Positions 6,787 to 13,437 of a stretch of DNA of 15,154 bases are shown here, piece after piece (positions within the stretch are counted from its first letter, which is position 1; every line of letters begins with the position of its first letter). The notes under the pieces are model-generated. The model was not told the origin of the DNA. It worked only from the letters and a program-made list of their open reading frames with translations, and did not search any database. Both the position numbers and the translations under genes were made by a program. The stretch is from Candidatus Cloacimonadota bacterium (GTDB lineage Bacteria > Cloacimonadota > Cloacimonadia > Cloacimonadales > TCS61), in assembly GCA_030668345.1 (NCBI GenBank), contig DAOUUD010000021.1:1-15154 (forward strand), in the 5' to 3' direction.

Positions 6787-7239
6787 TTACACTACCTCCG
6801 CTTTACCGCCTGCTTTCTCAATTATTTCTTTAGCAGCTTTTGAAAAAGCGTTTGCTTTGATATTTACTTTTTTATTAAATTCTTCAGCACCATTAGCCAA
6901 AATCTTTACAGGAGCTTTCTCGTTGGCTCTGGTTTTTCTTATCAGGTTAAGCTTTTCGAGTTTTGCTATATCAAAGCTCGTGTCTTCCTGTTTTTGTAGT
7001 GCTTTCAGGTTAACAATTCTAAATTCCTTACGGAAAATATTTGTGAATCCTCTTTTGGGAACACGTCTCTGCAAAGGCATCTGCCCACCTTCGAACCAGG
7101 CTGGAATTTTCCCGCCGGAACGGGATTTTTGCCCTTTGTGACCTTTACCGGCTTGTTTGCCAAATCCGGAACCCTCACCTTTTCCGAGTCTTTTTTTATT
7201 CTTTATATTTTGAGGACGTTCGATATTATTAAGTTTCAT
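6787..7239 (-). CDS. rplO: 50S ribosomal protein L15
   Basis: A 150-residue 23S rRNA-binding assembly protein. The Gly/Lys-rich N-terminal extension (LGKGEGSGFGKQAGKGHKGQ, 18-37) threads into the subunit core, followed by GGQMPLQRRVPKRGFTN and a globular C-terminal domain ending in FSKAAKEIIEKAGGKAEVV. The start has AAGGAG five bases upstream, 15 bases after the rpmD stop codon. Only one base separates its stop codon from the secY start. Confidence 0.98.
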   Translation of the reverse strand: MKLNNIERPQNIKNKKRLGKGEGSGFGKQAGKGHKGQKSRSGGKIPAWFEGGQMPLQRRVPKRGFTNIFRKEFRIVNLKALQKQEDTSFDIAKLEKLNLIRKTRANEKAPVKILANGAEEFNKKVNIKANAFSKAAKEIIEKAGGKAEVV

Positions 7240-7254
7240 TGTTTCTCCTTAATC

Positions 7255-7785
7255 CTACTTCTTCGTTTCCGATTTTACATTGGATTTGCTGGAAGCTGTT
7301 TTTTGGGCAGTGGTCTTCTTAGGTGTGGTTTTCTTTGCTGGGGTCTTTGTAGCAGGTTTTGTTGTTTTCTTGGTAGCAGGCTTTGTTTCAGATTTTGTAG
7401 TTTTCTTTTCAGTGGTTTTTGTAGATGTTTTTACAGTCTTTTTTGCTGTGGATTTTTTTGGTTCTGCTTTTTTCACTTCTTTTGTTTTCACTGTTTTTTC
7501 AGTAGCAGGTTTGGTTTCGATTTTCTTTTTTATTTCAGGTTTCTCGGTTTTAGGCACAGCTTTTTTTGTTACGGGTTTAACAGGAGCTGCTTTCTTAACC
7601 GGTTCTTCCTTGATTTCCTCTACCTTTACCAGGTGGGAAACTTTATTTATCATACCGCGAATAACGGGATTATCATCATGCATCCGGGATCTGCTGATCT
7701 TGCCAAGACCCAAAGCGATAATGGTCCTTTTCTGATCTTGTTTTCGACCTATAGTACTTCTGATCTGGGTGACCTTGAGTTTCAT
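7255..7785 (-). CDS. rpmD: 50S ribosomal protein L30 with long Lys/Thr/Ala/Pro-rich C-terminal tail
   Basis: Residues 1-58 are a complete bacterial L30 (MKLKVTQIRSTIGRKQDQKR, LGLGKISRSRMHDDNPVIRG, and MINKVSHLVKVEEI), normally the whole protein at about 60 residues. The remaining 118 residues (59-176) are an added low-complexity tail with about 40 Lys, 26 Thr, 11 Ala, 11 Pro and 11 Glu, no Asp or aromatic residues, and repeated KPAT(K/E)(K)T and KKTT units. It resembles histone H1 or Hc1-type tails and should be unstructured with a net charge near +29. The gene starts with ATG overlapping the rpsE stop codon (ATGA) and runs in one frame to TAG at 7255-7257. Codons in the tail vary, which argues against a recent simple-repeat expansion. 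Binding of rRNA or other nucleic acid by the tail is an inference. Confidence 0.93.
   Translation of the reverse strand: MKLKVTQIRSTIGRKQDQKRTIIALGLGKISRSRMHDDNPVIRGMINKVSHLVKVEEIKEEPVKKAAPVKPVTKKAVPKTEKPEIKKKIETKPATEKTVKTKEVKKAEPKKSTAKKTVKTSTKTTEKKTTKSETKPATKKTTKPATKTPAKKTTPKKTTAQKTASSKSNVKSETKK
7258..7611 (-). repeat. Low-complexity region encoding the L30 tail
   Basis: This stretch encodes residues 59-176 of L30. On the minus strand it is A/G/C-rich and poor in T, made of degenerate units such as AAA-CCT-GCT-ACC (KPAT) and AAG-AAA-ACC-ACN (KKTT). It is not an exact tandem repeat at DNA level. The composition also creates long antisense frames rich in Phe, Cys and Val that are not genes. 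Confidence 0.7.
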
Positions 7786-8339
7786 TTAGCTTCCTCCTGG
7801 GGTTTGACCGGAGTTTCTTCTTTGCCTGTAAGTTCTGCAATGGTTTTACCACGAAGCTTAGCTACCATGGCAATAGTCCTAAGTTGTTTCAGTCCATTTA
7901 CAGTAGCTTTTACTACGTTTGTGGGAGTATTGGAACCTTGAGATTTGGTGAGAATACTCTCGATACCTACGGCTTCCAGAATTGCACGTGCAGGTCCACC
8001 GGCAATGATACCGGTACCGGGAGAAGCTGGTCTTAACATTATCTTGCTGGCTCCAAAGCGTCCAATGATCTCATGAGGAATGGTTCCTTTCACTATAGGA
8101 ACGTTGAACAAGCTATTACCAGCTCTCTCTTTTGCTTTCCTTATAGCATCAACTATCTCGTTTGCTTTCCCGATTCCAACGCCTACCTTACCTTGTTTAT
8201 CTCCGACCACAACAGTTGCATTGAAGCTGAAATTTCTACCGCCCTTTACAACCTTTGCTACACGGTTGGTATCTACTATTTTTTCTACTGCGAATAATGG
8301 TTCATTGGCACGAGGATTATTTCTTTTGTTACGTTCCAA
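7782..8339 (-). CDS. rpsE: 30S ribosomal protein S5
   Basis: A 185-residue 30S protein important for decoding accuracy and mRNA entry. The double-stranded RNA-binding-like N domain contains RVAKVVKGGRNFSFNATVVV and GDKQGKVGVGIGKANEIVDA; the C domain has GASKIMLRPASPGTGIIAGG and AVGIESILTKSQGSNTPTN. A short Pro/Glu/Lys-rich tail ends it. The start codon is TTG (8337-8339) with TAGGAGG directly before it; the next Met in frame is about 100 residues in, so TTG is required. The SD overlaps the rplR stop codon. Its own stop overlaps the rpmD start by 4 bases. Confidence 0.97.
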   Translation of the reverse strand: MERNKRNNPRANEPLFAVEKIVDTNRVAKVVKGGRNFSFNATVVVGDKQGKVGVGIGKANEIVDAIRKAKERAGNSLFNVPIVKGTIPHEIIGRFGASKIMLRPASPGTGIIAGGPARAILEAVGIESILTKSQGSNTPTNVVKATVNGLKQLRTIAMVAKLRGKTIAELTGKEETPVKPQEEAK

Positions 8340-8347
8340 TCTTCCTC

Positions 8348-8722
8348 CTAGAATTCTAATCCGGCTTTGCGGATGCCGTCTGCTAAGGCTTTTACTCTAC
8401 CATGATATAGATATCCGCCCCGATCAAAACAAACCTTTTTGACTCCTTTTTTCAAAGCAAGTTTTCCCAGCTTCTGTCCAACTTCAAAGCTCTGTTCTGT
8501 TTTTTTCTTTTTCCTATCCAGATCCAAGCCTTTGGCAAGAGTAGAAAATGCAACCAGGGTCTTGCCGGTTGTATCATCTATGATCTGTGCACTGATATTG
8601 TTCAGACTTCTGAAAACAGCCAATCTAGGCATTTCAGGAGTTCCGAATACCTTTTTTCTAATCGATTTTTTTCTTTTTTGTCTTGCCAGATTTCTTTTAT
8701 ATGTTACCGATTTTTTATTCAT
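8348..8722 (-). CDS. rplR: 50S ribosomal protein L18
   Basis: A 124-residue 5S rRNA-binding protein of the central protuberance, working with L5. The basic N-terminus (KRNLARQKRKKSIRKKVFGT) is followed by PRLAVFRSLNNISAQIIDD and the C-terminal signature FDRGGYLYHGRVKALADGIR ending in KAGLEF. The start follows AGGAG five bases upstream. Fourteen bases separate it from rplF and eight from rpsE. Confidence 0.97.
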   Translation of the reverse strand: MNKKSVTYKRNLARQKRKKSIRKKVFGTPEMPRLAVFRSLNNISAQIIDDTTGKTLVAFSTLAKGLDLDRKKKKTEQSFEVGQKLGKLALKKGVKKVCFDRGGYLYHGRVKALADGIRKAGLEF

Positions 8723-8736
8723 AATTTCTCCTAAAC

Positions 8737-9315
8737 CTATGTAGTAGCACCTACCTTACCAGGTTTAATACGTACATATTCACCTTTGTAACGAATACCT
8801 TTACCGGTAGCATAATTCATAGGTGGTCTACATTTTTTGATCTCAGCTGCAAATTTTCCTACATCTTCTTTATGAATACCATGCACTATTATGTTTGCCT
8901 GAACACCAAGCGGACCTTGCTCCCTTCTGGGAACGGTTTGAGCTTCTACTTTAATTCCTTCCGGTATCTCAAGAAGAATATCGTGAGAAAAACCCACGTT
9001 CAGTTTTAGCCAGGGACCAATGACTTCCGCACCATATCCGGTTCCAATAACCTGCAATTCCTTTTTGAAACCTTCGGTGACGCCGATAACCATGTTGTTC
9101 AAAAGAGACCTGGTAAGACCATGAAGAGATTTCTGTTCTTTTGTATCATTCTTTCTGTTCACGATCAGGAAACCATCTTTTTCTTGAACTGTAATACCGA
9201 AATTAACTACATAGCTGAGTTCGCCATCCTTTCCTGATACAATAATTTTATTATTTTGGATAATAGCTTTTACACCTTCCGGAATTTTTATGGGAGCTTT
9301 ACCAATTCTTGACAT
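8737..9315 (-). CDS. rplF: 50S ribosomal protein L6
   Basis: A 192-residue large-subunit protein near the factor-binding (sarcin-ricin) region. It begins MSRIGKAPIKIPEGVK and ends with FAAEIKKCRPPMNYATGKGI then RYKGEYVRIKPGKVG. The frame is open upstream to 9360, but GGGGAGG placed just before the ATG at 9315 and the family N-terminus fix the start there. It is somewhat longer than the usual 175-180 residues because of a segment around residues 134-148 (VEAQTVPRREQGPLGVQ) before the VHGIHKEDVG strand, where most homologues have only a short loop. Confidence 0.95.
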   Translation of the reverse strand: MSRIGKAPIKIPEGVKAIIQNNKIIVSGKDGELSYVVNFGITVQEKDGFLIVNRKNDTKEQKSLHGLTRSLLNNMVIGVTEGFKKELQVIGTGYGAEVIGPWLKLNVGFSHDILLEIPEGIKVEAQTVPRREQGPLGVQANIIVHGIHKEDVGKFAAEIKKCRPPMNYATGKGIRYKGEYVRIKPGKVGATT

Positions 9316-9328
9316 TTCGATTCCTCCC

Positions 9329-9742
9329 CTACCATACTTTGCAGATATATTCGCCGCCAACTTTGTGTTTGCGAGCGTCTCTATCTACCATTACACCTTT
9401 ATTGGTTGATAAAACCGCACAACCGGTGTTATTGTAGACAGATGGAATATTTTTGGAATTAACATAAATACGCAATCCAGGTCTGCTAACCCTTTCAATG
9501 CCGAGTAGTACCGGTTCACCTGTGTTAGTATAACGCAGGTTGATAAAAATTCTTTTCCGGTAGATCTTTTTGGCAGCATCCGGGTCAACCAGTTCATAAC
9601 TGTTGATGAAATTTTCTTCTGCCAATATCTTAACAACAGCTTCATTTATCTTACTGTGAAATACAGTAACGGTCTTATGGTCCGCCCGATATGCGTTCCT
9701 TATCTTAGTAATAGCATCAGCGATCGGATCAGTTACACTCAT
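9329..9742 (-). CDS. rpsH: 30S ribosomal protein S8
   Basis: A 137-residue primary 16S rRNA-binding protein. MSVTDPIADAITKIRNAYRA is the standard start, and the C-terminal signature NTGCAVLSTNKGVMVDRDAR followed by KHKVGGEYICKVW is clear. In E. coli S8 represses the spc operon through an mRNA hairpin near rplE; I cannot identify that element here. The ribosome binding site AAGGAG sits six bases before the ATG. It is 20 bases after rpsN and 13 before rplF. Confidence 0.97.
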   Translation of the reverse strand: MSVTDPIADAITKIRNAYRADHKTVTVFHSKINEAVVKILAEENFINSYELVDPDAAKKIYRKRIFINLRYTNTGEPVLLGIERVSRPGLRIYVNSKNIPSVYNNTGCAVLSTNKGVMVDRDARKHKVGGEYICKVW

Positions 9743-9762
9743 GATTTCTCCTTAGTTTCTTT

Positions 9763-9948
9763 TTACCAACTGGCTTTTTTCACGCCAGGTATCTGGCCTT
9801 CACCAGCCAGTTTTCTAAAACAAATACGGCAGAGTCCAAAATCTCTCATATAAGCTCTGGAACGTCCGCAAATCTTACACCTGGAGTATTTTCTGGTGGA
9901 AAATTTCGGTGTTCTTTTCTGTTTAACAACCCATGATTTCTTAGCCAA
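9763..9948 (-). CDS. rpsN: 30S ribosomal protein S14, zinc-binding short form
   Basis: A 61-residue short S14 with zinc ligands C24, C27, C40 and C43 (SRCKICGRSRAYMRDFGLC then RICF). Ends GQIPGVKKASW, the family C-terminus. It is located between rplE and rpsH as usual, in the 30S head. The start codon is TTG (9946-9948) behind AGAAGGAG; no in-frame ATG precedes it. The first residues (MAKKSWVVKQKRTPKFSTRK) match the zinc-type family. Confidence 0.97.
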   Translation of the reverse strand: MAKKSWVVKQKRTPKFSTRKYSRCKICGRSRAYMRDFGLCRICFRKLAGEGQIPGVKKASW

Positions 9949-9959
9949 AATAACTCCTT

Positions 9960-10502
9960 CTAATTTTTCTTGAACGGCATGCCAAGAGAATGAAGAAGTT
10001 CTTTTCCTTCTTCATCTGTTTCGGCAGTTGTTACTATAGTTATATCCATTCCCCTTACGGCATCGATCTTATCGTATTCGATCTCGGGAAATACTGTTTG
10101 TTCGCTTATACCAATCGAAAAATTCCCGCGACCATCGAATGATTTGGGAGATACTCCCCGGAAGTCACGCATTCTGGGAATAACGATGGAGATCAATCTA
10201 TCCATAAATTCATACATAATTTCACCACGTAGAGTAACTTTACAGCCTATAGGCATTCCTTCTCTCAGTTTGAAATTTGAGATGGATTTTTTTGCCTTGG
10301 TAATGATCGGTTTTCTACCAGTGATAAGAGTAAGGTCTTTTAGTGCGTTGTCCAGTAACGCTTTATTCTGTGTAGCAGCACCTACTCCCATATTAACGGA
10401 TATCTTTTCCAGCCTGGGAACACGATGAATATTATTGTAATCAAAGTGTTTCATCAAAGCGGGAATTACTTCTTTTTTAAATTTATCCTGTAAATGATTC
10501 AT
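9960..10502 (-). CDS. rplE: 50S ribosomal protein L5
   Basis: A 180-residue 5S rRNA-binding protein of the central protuberance that contacts P-site tRNA. It contains KKEVIPALMKHFDYNNIHRV, KISVNMGVGAATQNKALLDN and TGRKPIITKAKKSISNFKLR, with the C-terminal GMDITIVTTAETDEEGKELL. I chose ATG at 10502. A TTG two codons earlier (10508) is only one base from AAAGGAG, whereas the ATG has the ideal 7-base spacing and gives the family start MNHLQDKFKKEV. It lies 12 bases after rplX. Confidence 0.96.
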   Translation of the reverse strand: MNHLQDKFKKEVIPALMKHFDYNNIHRVPRLEKISVNMGVGAATQNKALLDNALKDLTLITGRKPIITKAKKSISNFKLREGMPIGCKVTLRGEIMYEFMDRLISIVIPRMRDFRGVSPKSFDGRGNFSIGISEQTVFPEIEYDKIDAVRGMDITIVTTAETDEEGKELLHSLGMPFKKN

Positions 10503-10514
10503 TCCCAAACTCCT

Positions 10515-10856
10515 TTAGATCTCATCACCTGTTTTTTTACAGACACGTATACGTGAATCACCGGCTTTTTTGAAAACAGCACGTGAAACATCGTTGATCT
10601 TCGCATTGAATAATTTTACATTCGAAACGTGTATGGGCGCTTCTTTTTCAACGATTCCACCCTGGGGATTCTGTTGTGTGGGGCGAGTATGTTTTTTAAT
10701 GAAATTAACTCTTTCCACTATCACTTTGTTCTGCGTAGGAAAAGATTTAAGAACTTTGCCTTTCACACCTTTGTATTTTCCAGAAATGACGACAACATTA
10801 TCGCCTTTTTTGATTCTCATTTTATTACCAATTTCTTTTTTAATTTTTCTCAACAT
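10515..10856 (-). CDS. rplX: 50S ribosomal protein L24
   Basis: A 113-residue assembly-initiating protein with a KOW motif: KKGDNVVVISGKYKGVKGKV at about residues 16-35, then KHTRPTQQNPQGGIVEKEAP. Most L24 proteins begin at the equivalent of residue 13 (MRIKKGD). I keep the upstream ATG because AGGAG sits exactly six bases before it, overlapping the rplN stop codon, while the internal ATG (10818-10820) has only a weak upstream site. The result is a basic 12-residue N-terminal extension (MLRKIKKEIGNK). It begins 9 bases after rplN. Confidence 0.94.
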   Translation of the reverse strand: MLRKIKKEIGNKMRIKKGDNVVVISGKYKGVKGKVLKSFPTQNKVIVERVNFIKKHTRPTQQNPQGGIVEKEAPIHVSNVKLFNAKINDVSRAVFKKAGDSRIRVCKKTGDEI

Positions 10857-10865
10857 TTATAACTC

Positions 10866-11234
10866 CTAGAGAACTTCCGGTGCGAGGGAAATTATTTTTG
10901 TAAAATGTTTTTCTCTGAGTTCACGAGCAACAGGTCCAAATATTCGTGTGGCTATTGGTTCACCTCTTTCATCGATGATTACTGCGGCATTGTCTTCGAA
11001 ACGGATATAGGTGCCATCTGCTCTGCCGACTTCCTTGTGAGTGCGGACTATAACAGCTCTTTCCACAGCACCTTTCTTTATCTTGCCGTTTGGAATTGCA
11101 GATTTAATGGCAACTACTATTACATCGCCCAGGCTCGCATATCTTCTGCCGGAACCACCCAGCACTTTAATGCATTGTGCCTTTTTTGCGCCGGAGTTAT
11201 CTGCTACTATCAATATTGTTTGAGCTTGGATCAT
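10866..11234 (-). CDS. rplN: 50S ribosomal protein L14
   Basis: A 122-residue, highly conserved large-subunit protein at the subunit interface, part of inter-subunit bridges with L19. MIQAQTILIVADNSGAKKAQ, CIKVLGGSGRRYASLGDVIV, and AVIVRTHKEVGRADGTYIRF (60-79) are diagnostic, ending FTKIISLAPEVL. Length is exactly the family norm. AAGGAG lies eight bases before the ATG, 11 bases after the rpsQ stop codon. Confidence 0.98.
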   Translation of the reverse strand: MIQAQTILIVADNSGAKKAQCIKVLGGSGRRYASLGDVIVVAIKSAIPNGKIKKGAVERAVIVRTHKEVGRADGTYIRFEDNAAVIIDERGEPIATRIFGPVARELREKHFTKIISLAPEVL

Positions 11235-11245
11235 TATCAGGCTCC

Positions 11246-11497
11246 TTATTTACTTTTTTCAATAATTTTTTCCAGTGCCCAGTGCTTGTGACGGCTTAAT
11301 GGTCTGCTTTCACGGATAAGAACAACATCACCGATATTGCATTCATTTTTTTCATCGTGGGCTTGGAATTTTTTGTGTTTTCTCACTATTTTCTTATAAA
11401 GCGGATGTTTGAACTGACGTTCAACTTTAACTACAATAGTCTTGTCCATTTTATCGCTTACAACCACACCTGTTTTAGTAATTTTTTTATTTATCAT
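11246..11497 (-). CDS. rpsQ: 30S ribosomal protein S17
   Basis: An 83-residue OB-fold 16S rRNA-binding protein. Contains TGVVVSDKMDKTIVVKVERQ, HPLYKKIVRKHKKFQAHDE, and the C-terminal CNIGDVVLIRESRPLSRHKH. The ATG at 11497 lies inside the end of rpmC (11-base overlap) behind AGAGG, so translation is probably coupled to L29. Standard position between rpmC and rplN. Confidence 0.97.
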   Translation of the reverse strand: MINKKITKTGVVVSDKMDKTIVVKVERQFKHPLYKKIVRKHKKFQAHDEKNECNIGDVVLIRESRPLSRHKHWALEKIIEKSK

Positions 11498-11705
11498 CGT
11501 TGCCTCTTATTTTTGTTGAACTTTCTTTTTCAGTTAAAAGGGTTTTGATGCGAGCAATATCTTTCCTCACTAATTTGAGCCGCATAGGATTTTCCAGGCG
11601 GTTAGCAGATTGTTGGAACCTGAGGTTAAACATCTCTTCTCTGAAAGTTTCGAGTTGCTGATTTAATTCCTCATTGGTCATTTCGCGTAATTCAGACATT
11701 TTCAT
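11487..11705 (-). CDS. rpmC: 50S ribosomal protein L29
   Basis: A 72-residue helical-hairpin protein at the peptide exit, a docking site for trigger factor and SRP. MKMSELREMTNEELNQQLET and the signature FNLRFQQSANRLENPMRLKL (26-45) then VRKDIARIKTLL are clear. The start codon shares one base with the rplP stop codon (TAATG); the second ATG at residue 3 is a possible alternative. There is no good separate SD, so it relies on translational coupling. Confidence 0.96.
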   Translation of the reverse strand: MKMSELREMTNEELNQQLETFREEMFNLRFQQSANRLENPMRLKLVRKDIARIKTLLTEKESSTKIRGNDDK

Positions 11706-12121
11706 TACTCAATTCCCTCTCTCATAATTATCTTGGTCTTTATAGGTAATTTGTGACCGGCAAGTCGTGCAGCATCTTTTGCTACATCGATTTCAACGCC
11801 TTCATATTCGAAAAGAATTCTACCAGGTTTAACAACAGCAACCCAATATTCGGGTGCTCCTTTCCCTTTACCCATACGAGTTTCAGCAGGCTTTTTTGTG
11901 ACAGGTTTATCGGGAAATATCCTGATCCAGAGTTTACCGGATCTTTTCATTTTACGTGTTATAGCAACACGTGCAGACTCTATTTGGCGGCTGGTTATCC
12001 AGCCTGCTTCCAAAGCTATTACGGCAAAATCACCAAAATTCAGAGTACTACCTCTGTATGCCAGACCTCTTCTACGACCTTTTTGTTGTTTTCTAAATTT
12101 TACTTTTTTTGGTGCTAACAT
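11705..12121 (-). CDS. rplP: 50S ribosomal protein L16
   Basis: A 138-residue 23S rRNA-binding protein that helps organise the A site. MLAPKKVKFRKQQKGRRRGL is the family start, and TRMGKGKGAPEYWVAVVKPG (81-100) contains the conserved Arg (R82) that is hydroxylated in some bacteria. The ATG follows immediately after the rpsC TAA with no spacer, with GGGAG inside the end of rpsC. Full length. Confidence 0.98.
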   Translation of the reverse strand: MLAPKKVKFRKQQKGRRRGLAYRGSTLNFGDFAVIALEAGWITSRQIESARVAITRKMKRSGKLWIRIFPDKPVTKKPAETRMGKGKGAPEYWVAVVKPGRILFEYEGVEIDVAKDAARLAGHKLPIKTKIIMREGIE

Positions 12122-12784
12122 TTATATTACTCCCGAATAATTAAGAATATCACCTTTATAAATCCATACTTTAATGCCGATAATACCATAAGTAGTATTT
12201 ACTATTGTAAGAGCGTAATCGATATCTGCACGAAGTGTATGAAGAGGTGTTCGTCCTTCATGATATCTTTCTGTTCTTGCCATTTCAACACCACCCAGCC
12301 TGCCGGAGCACTGCACTTTAATACCTTGAACACCGCTGCGCATAGCGTTCCGGATAGCAAATTTCATGACTCTTCGAAAAGAAACCCTGCGCTTTAACTG
12401 ACTACCTATCTCCTGACCAACCAGACTTGCATCCGACCAGAGATCCTTGATTTCCTGAACGTTTACAAACACGTTCTTTTCAGATTCATTTTCTTTATTT
12501 ACCATTACGGTCAATTCGTTTCTCAGTTTCTCTATCTCAGCACCTTTCCTGCCGATAACCTGACCGGGACGGGCAGTATGAATATCAACCGTGACAGATT
12601 TGGTTTTTCGTTGTATTAGAACTTTGGAGATCATCGCTTCTTTCAGTCTGTTTTTAATGTACTTCTTGATCATTAAATCTTCATGCAGGTTGTTAATGTA
12701 ATCTTCTTTAGTGGCAAACCAGGTAGAATCACAATATTTATTAACGCCAATTCTATAACCTATTGGATTAACTTTCTGTCCCAA
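12122..12784 (-). CDS. rpsC: 30S ribosomal protein S3
   Basis: A 220-residue protein at the mRNA entry channel with helicase-assisting function. MGQKVNPIGYRIGVNK starts it, the type II KH domain has GRKG at 78-81 (RPGQVIGRKGAEIEKLR), and the C-terminal domain contains GVQGIKVQCSGRLGGVEMAR and HTLRADIDYALTIVNTTYGI. The start codon is TTG (12782-12784) behind GAGGAGG, located inside the end of rplV (17-base overlap). No ATG gives the conserved N-terminus, so the TTG start is well supported. Confidence 0.98.
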   Translation of the reverse strand: MGQKVNPIGYRIGVNKYCDSTWFATKEDYINNLHEDLMIKKYIKNRLKEAMISKVLIQRKTKSVTVDIHTARPGQVIGRKGAEIEKLRNELTVMVNKENESEKNVFVNVQEIKDLWSDASLVGQEIGSQLKRRVSFRRVMKFAIRNAMRSGVQGIKVQCSGRLGGVEMARTERYHEGRTPLHTLRADIDYALTIVNTTYGIIGIKVWIYKGDILNYSGVI

Positions 12785-13133
12785 GGGTCTCCTCCTCTTT
12801 GTTATCTACTATATGAAGCGTGATATGGCATGTTCTTCTTCTGATTATTGTTGCTCTTCCCTGAGCACGAGGTCTATGTCTTTTCATAATAGGTCCGTCG
12901 TCAGCAAAAACATTGTTGACGCACATGTTGTCTATATCAGTTTTTCCTTCTTTCATTGTTGCATTTGCAATAGCAGAATTAAGAAGCTTCTGAACATCGT
13001 TAGCAACTTTTTTCTTGGAGAAGCTCAGTATTCTTTGAGCTTCAGGCACAGTTTTGCCGCGGATCAGATCGAGAATTAGTCTCGCTTTTCGTGCTGAACC
13101 TCTTAAATTTCTGACTCTGGCTATAGCTTCCAT
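12768..13133 (-). CDS. rplV: 50S ribosomal protein L22
   Basis: A 121-residue protein with a globular domain on the subunit surface and a long beta-hairpin lining the exit tunnel, the site where macrolides bind. MEAIARVRNLRGSARKARLI, LLNSAIANATMKEGKTDID, and the hairpin/C-terminal block MKRHRPRAQGRATIIRRRTC then HITLHIVD are present. A Glu-rich tail (NKEEETLGTES) is created by the 17-base overlap with rpsC and contains that gene's SD. The start follows GGGAG. Confidence 0.97.
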   Translation of the reverse strand: MEAIARVRNLRGSARKARLILDLIRGKTVPEAQRILSFSKKKVANDVQKLLNSAIANATMKEGKTDIDNMCVNNVFADDGPIMKRHRPRAQGRATIIRRRTCHITLHIVDNKEEETLGTES

Positions 13134-13161
13134 TATTATTAGCTCCCTTTAAAATTAAATC

Positions 13162-13425
13162 TTACTTACTTACTCTATGCCCACGATAAGTTCGTGTGGG
13201 AGAAAATTCTCCCAGTTTATGACCTACCATATTTTCGCTAACATACACAGGTACAAATTTACGGCCATTGTGAACGGCAAAGGTATGTTCCACGAATTTT
13301 GGTAAAATTGTAGAACGGCGGGACCAGGTTTTTATAACCTCTTTTTTATTAGCTGCATTCAAAGCATCAACTTTTTTCTCCAAATGCTTATCTACAAAAG
13401 GTCCTTTTTTTACTGAACGAGCCAT
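13162..13425 (-). CDS. rpsS: 30S ribosomal protein S19
   Basis: An 87-residue protein of the 30S head forming a complex with S13. MARSVKKGPFVDKHLEKKVD is the usual start; WSRRSTILPKFVEHTFAVHN and GRKFVPVYVSENMVGHKLGE then FSPTRTYRGH complete the family signature. AAGGA lies seven bases upstream of the ATG, 12 bases after the rplB stop codon. The 28-base gap before rplV holds that gene's ribosome binding site only. Confidence 0.98.
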   Translation of the reverse strand: MARSVKKGPFVDKHLEKKVDALNAANKKEVIKTWSRRSTILPKFVEHTFAVHNGRKFVPVYVSENMVGHKLGEFSPTRTYRGHRVSK

Positions 13426-13437
13426 AGTTATTCCTTT

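Noticed and set aside
7280..7735. A second plus-strand frame opposite the L30 tail, looking like a hydrophobic Val/Phe membrane protein
   Set aside because: The hydrophobic look is the mirror of Lys/Thr codons (AAA to TTT, ACA to TGT). It is a composition artefact.
7129..7941. A long plus-strand frame of 270 codons opposite rplO, rpmD and rpsE
   Set aside because: It is rich in Phe, Cys and Leu because it is antisense to the Lys-rich L30 tail; the minus-strand genes are certain and no ribosome binding site or family is seen.
9316..9360. A longer L6 with 15 extra N-terminal residues
   Set aside because: The added part overlaps rpsH and lacks an SD, while GGGGAGG is placed just before the ATG at 9315 that gives MSRIGKAP.
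10503..10508. TTG start for L5 two codons upstream
   Set aside because: The TTG is only one base from AAAGGAG; the ATG at 10502 has the right spacing and gives the family N-terminus.
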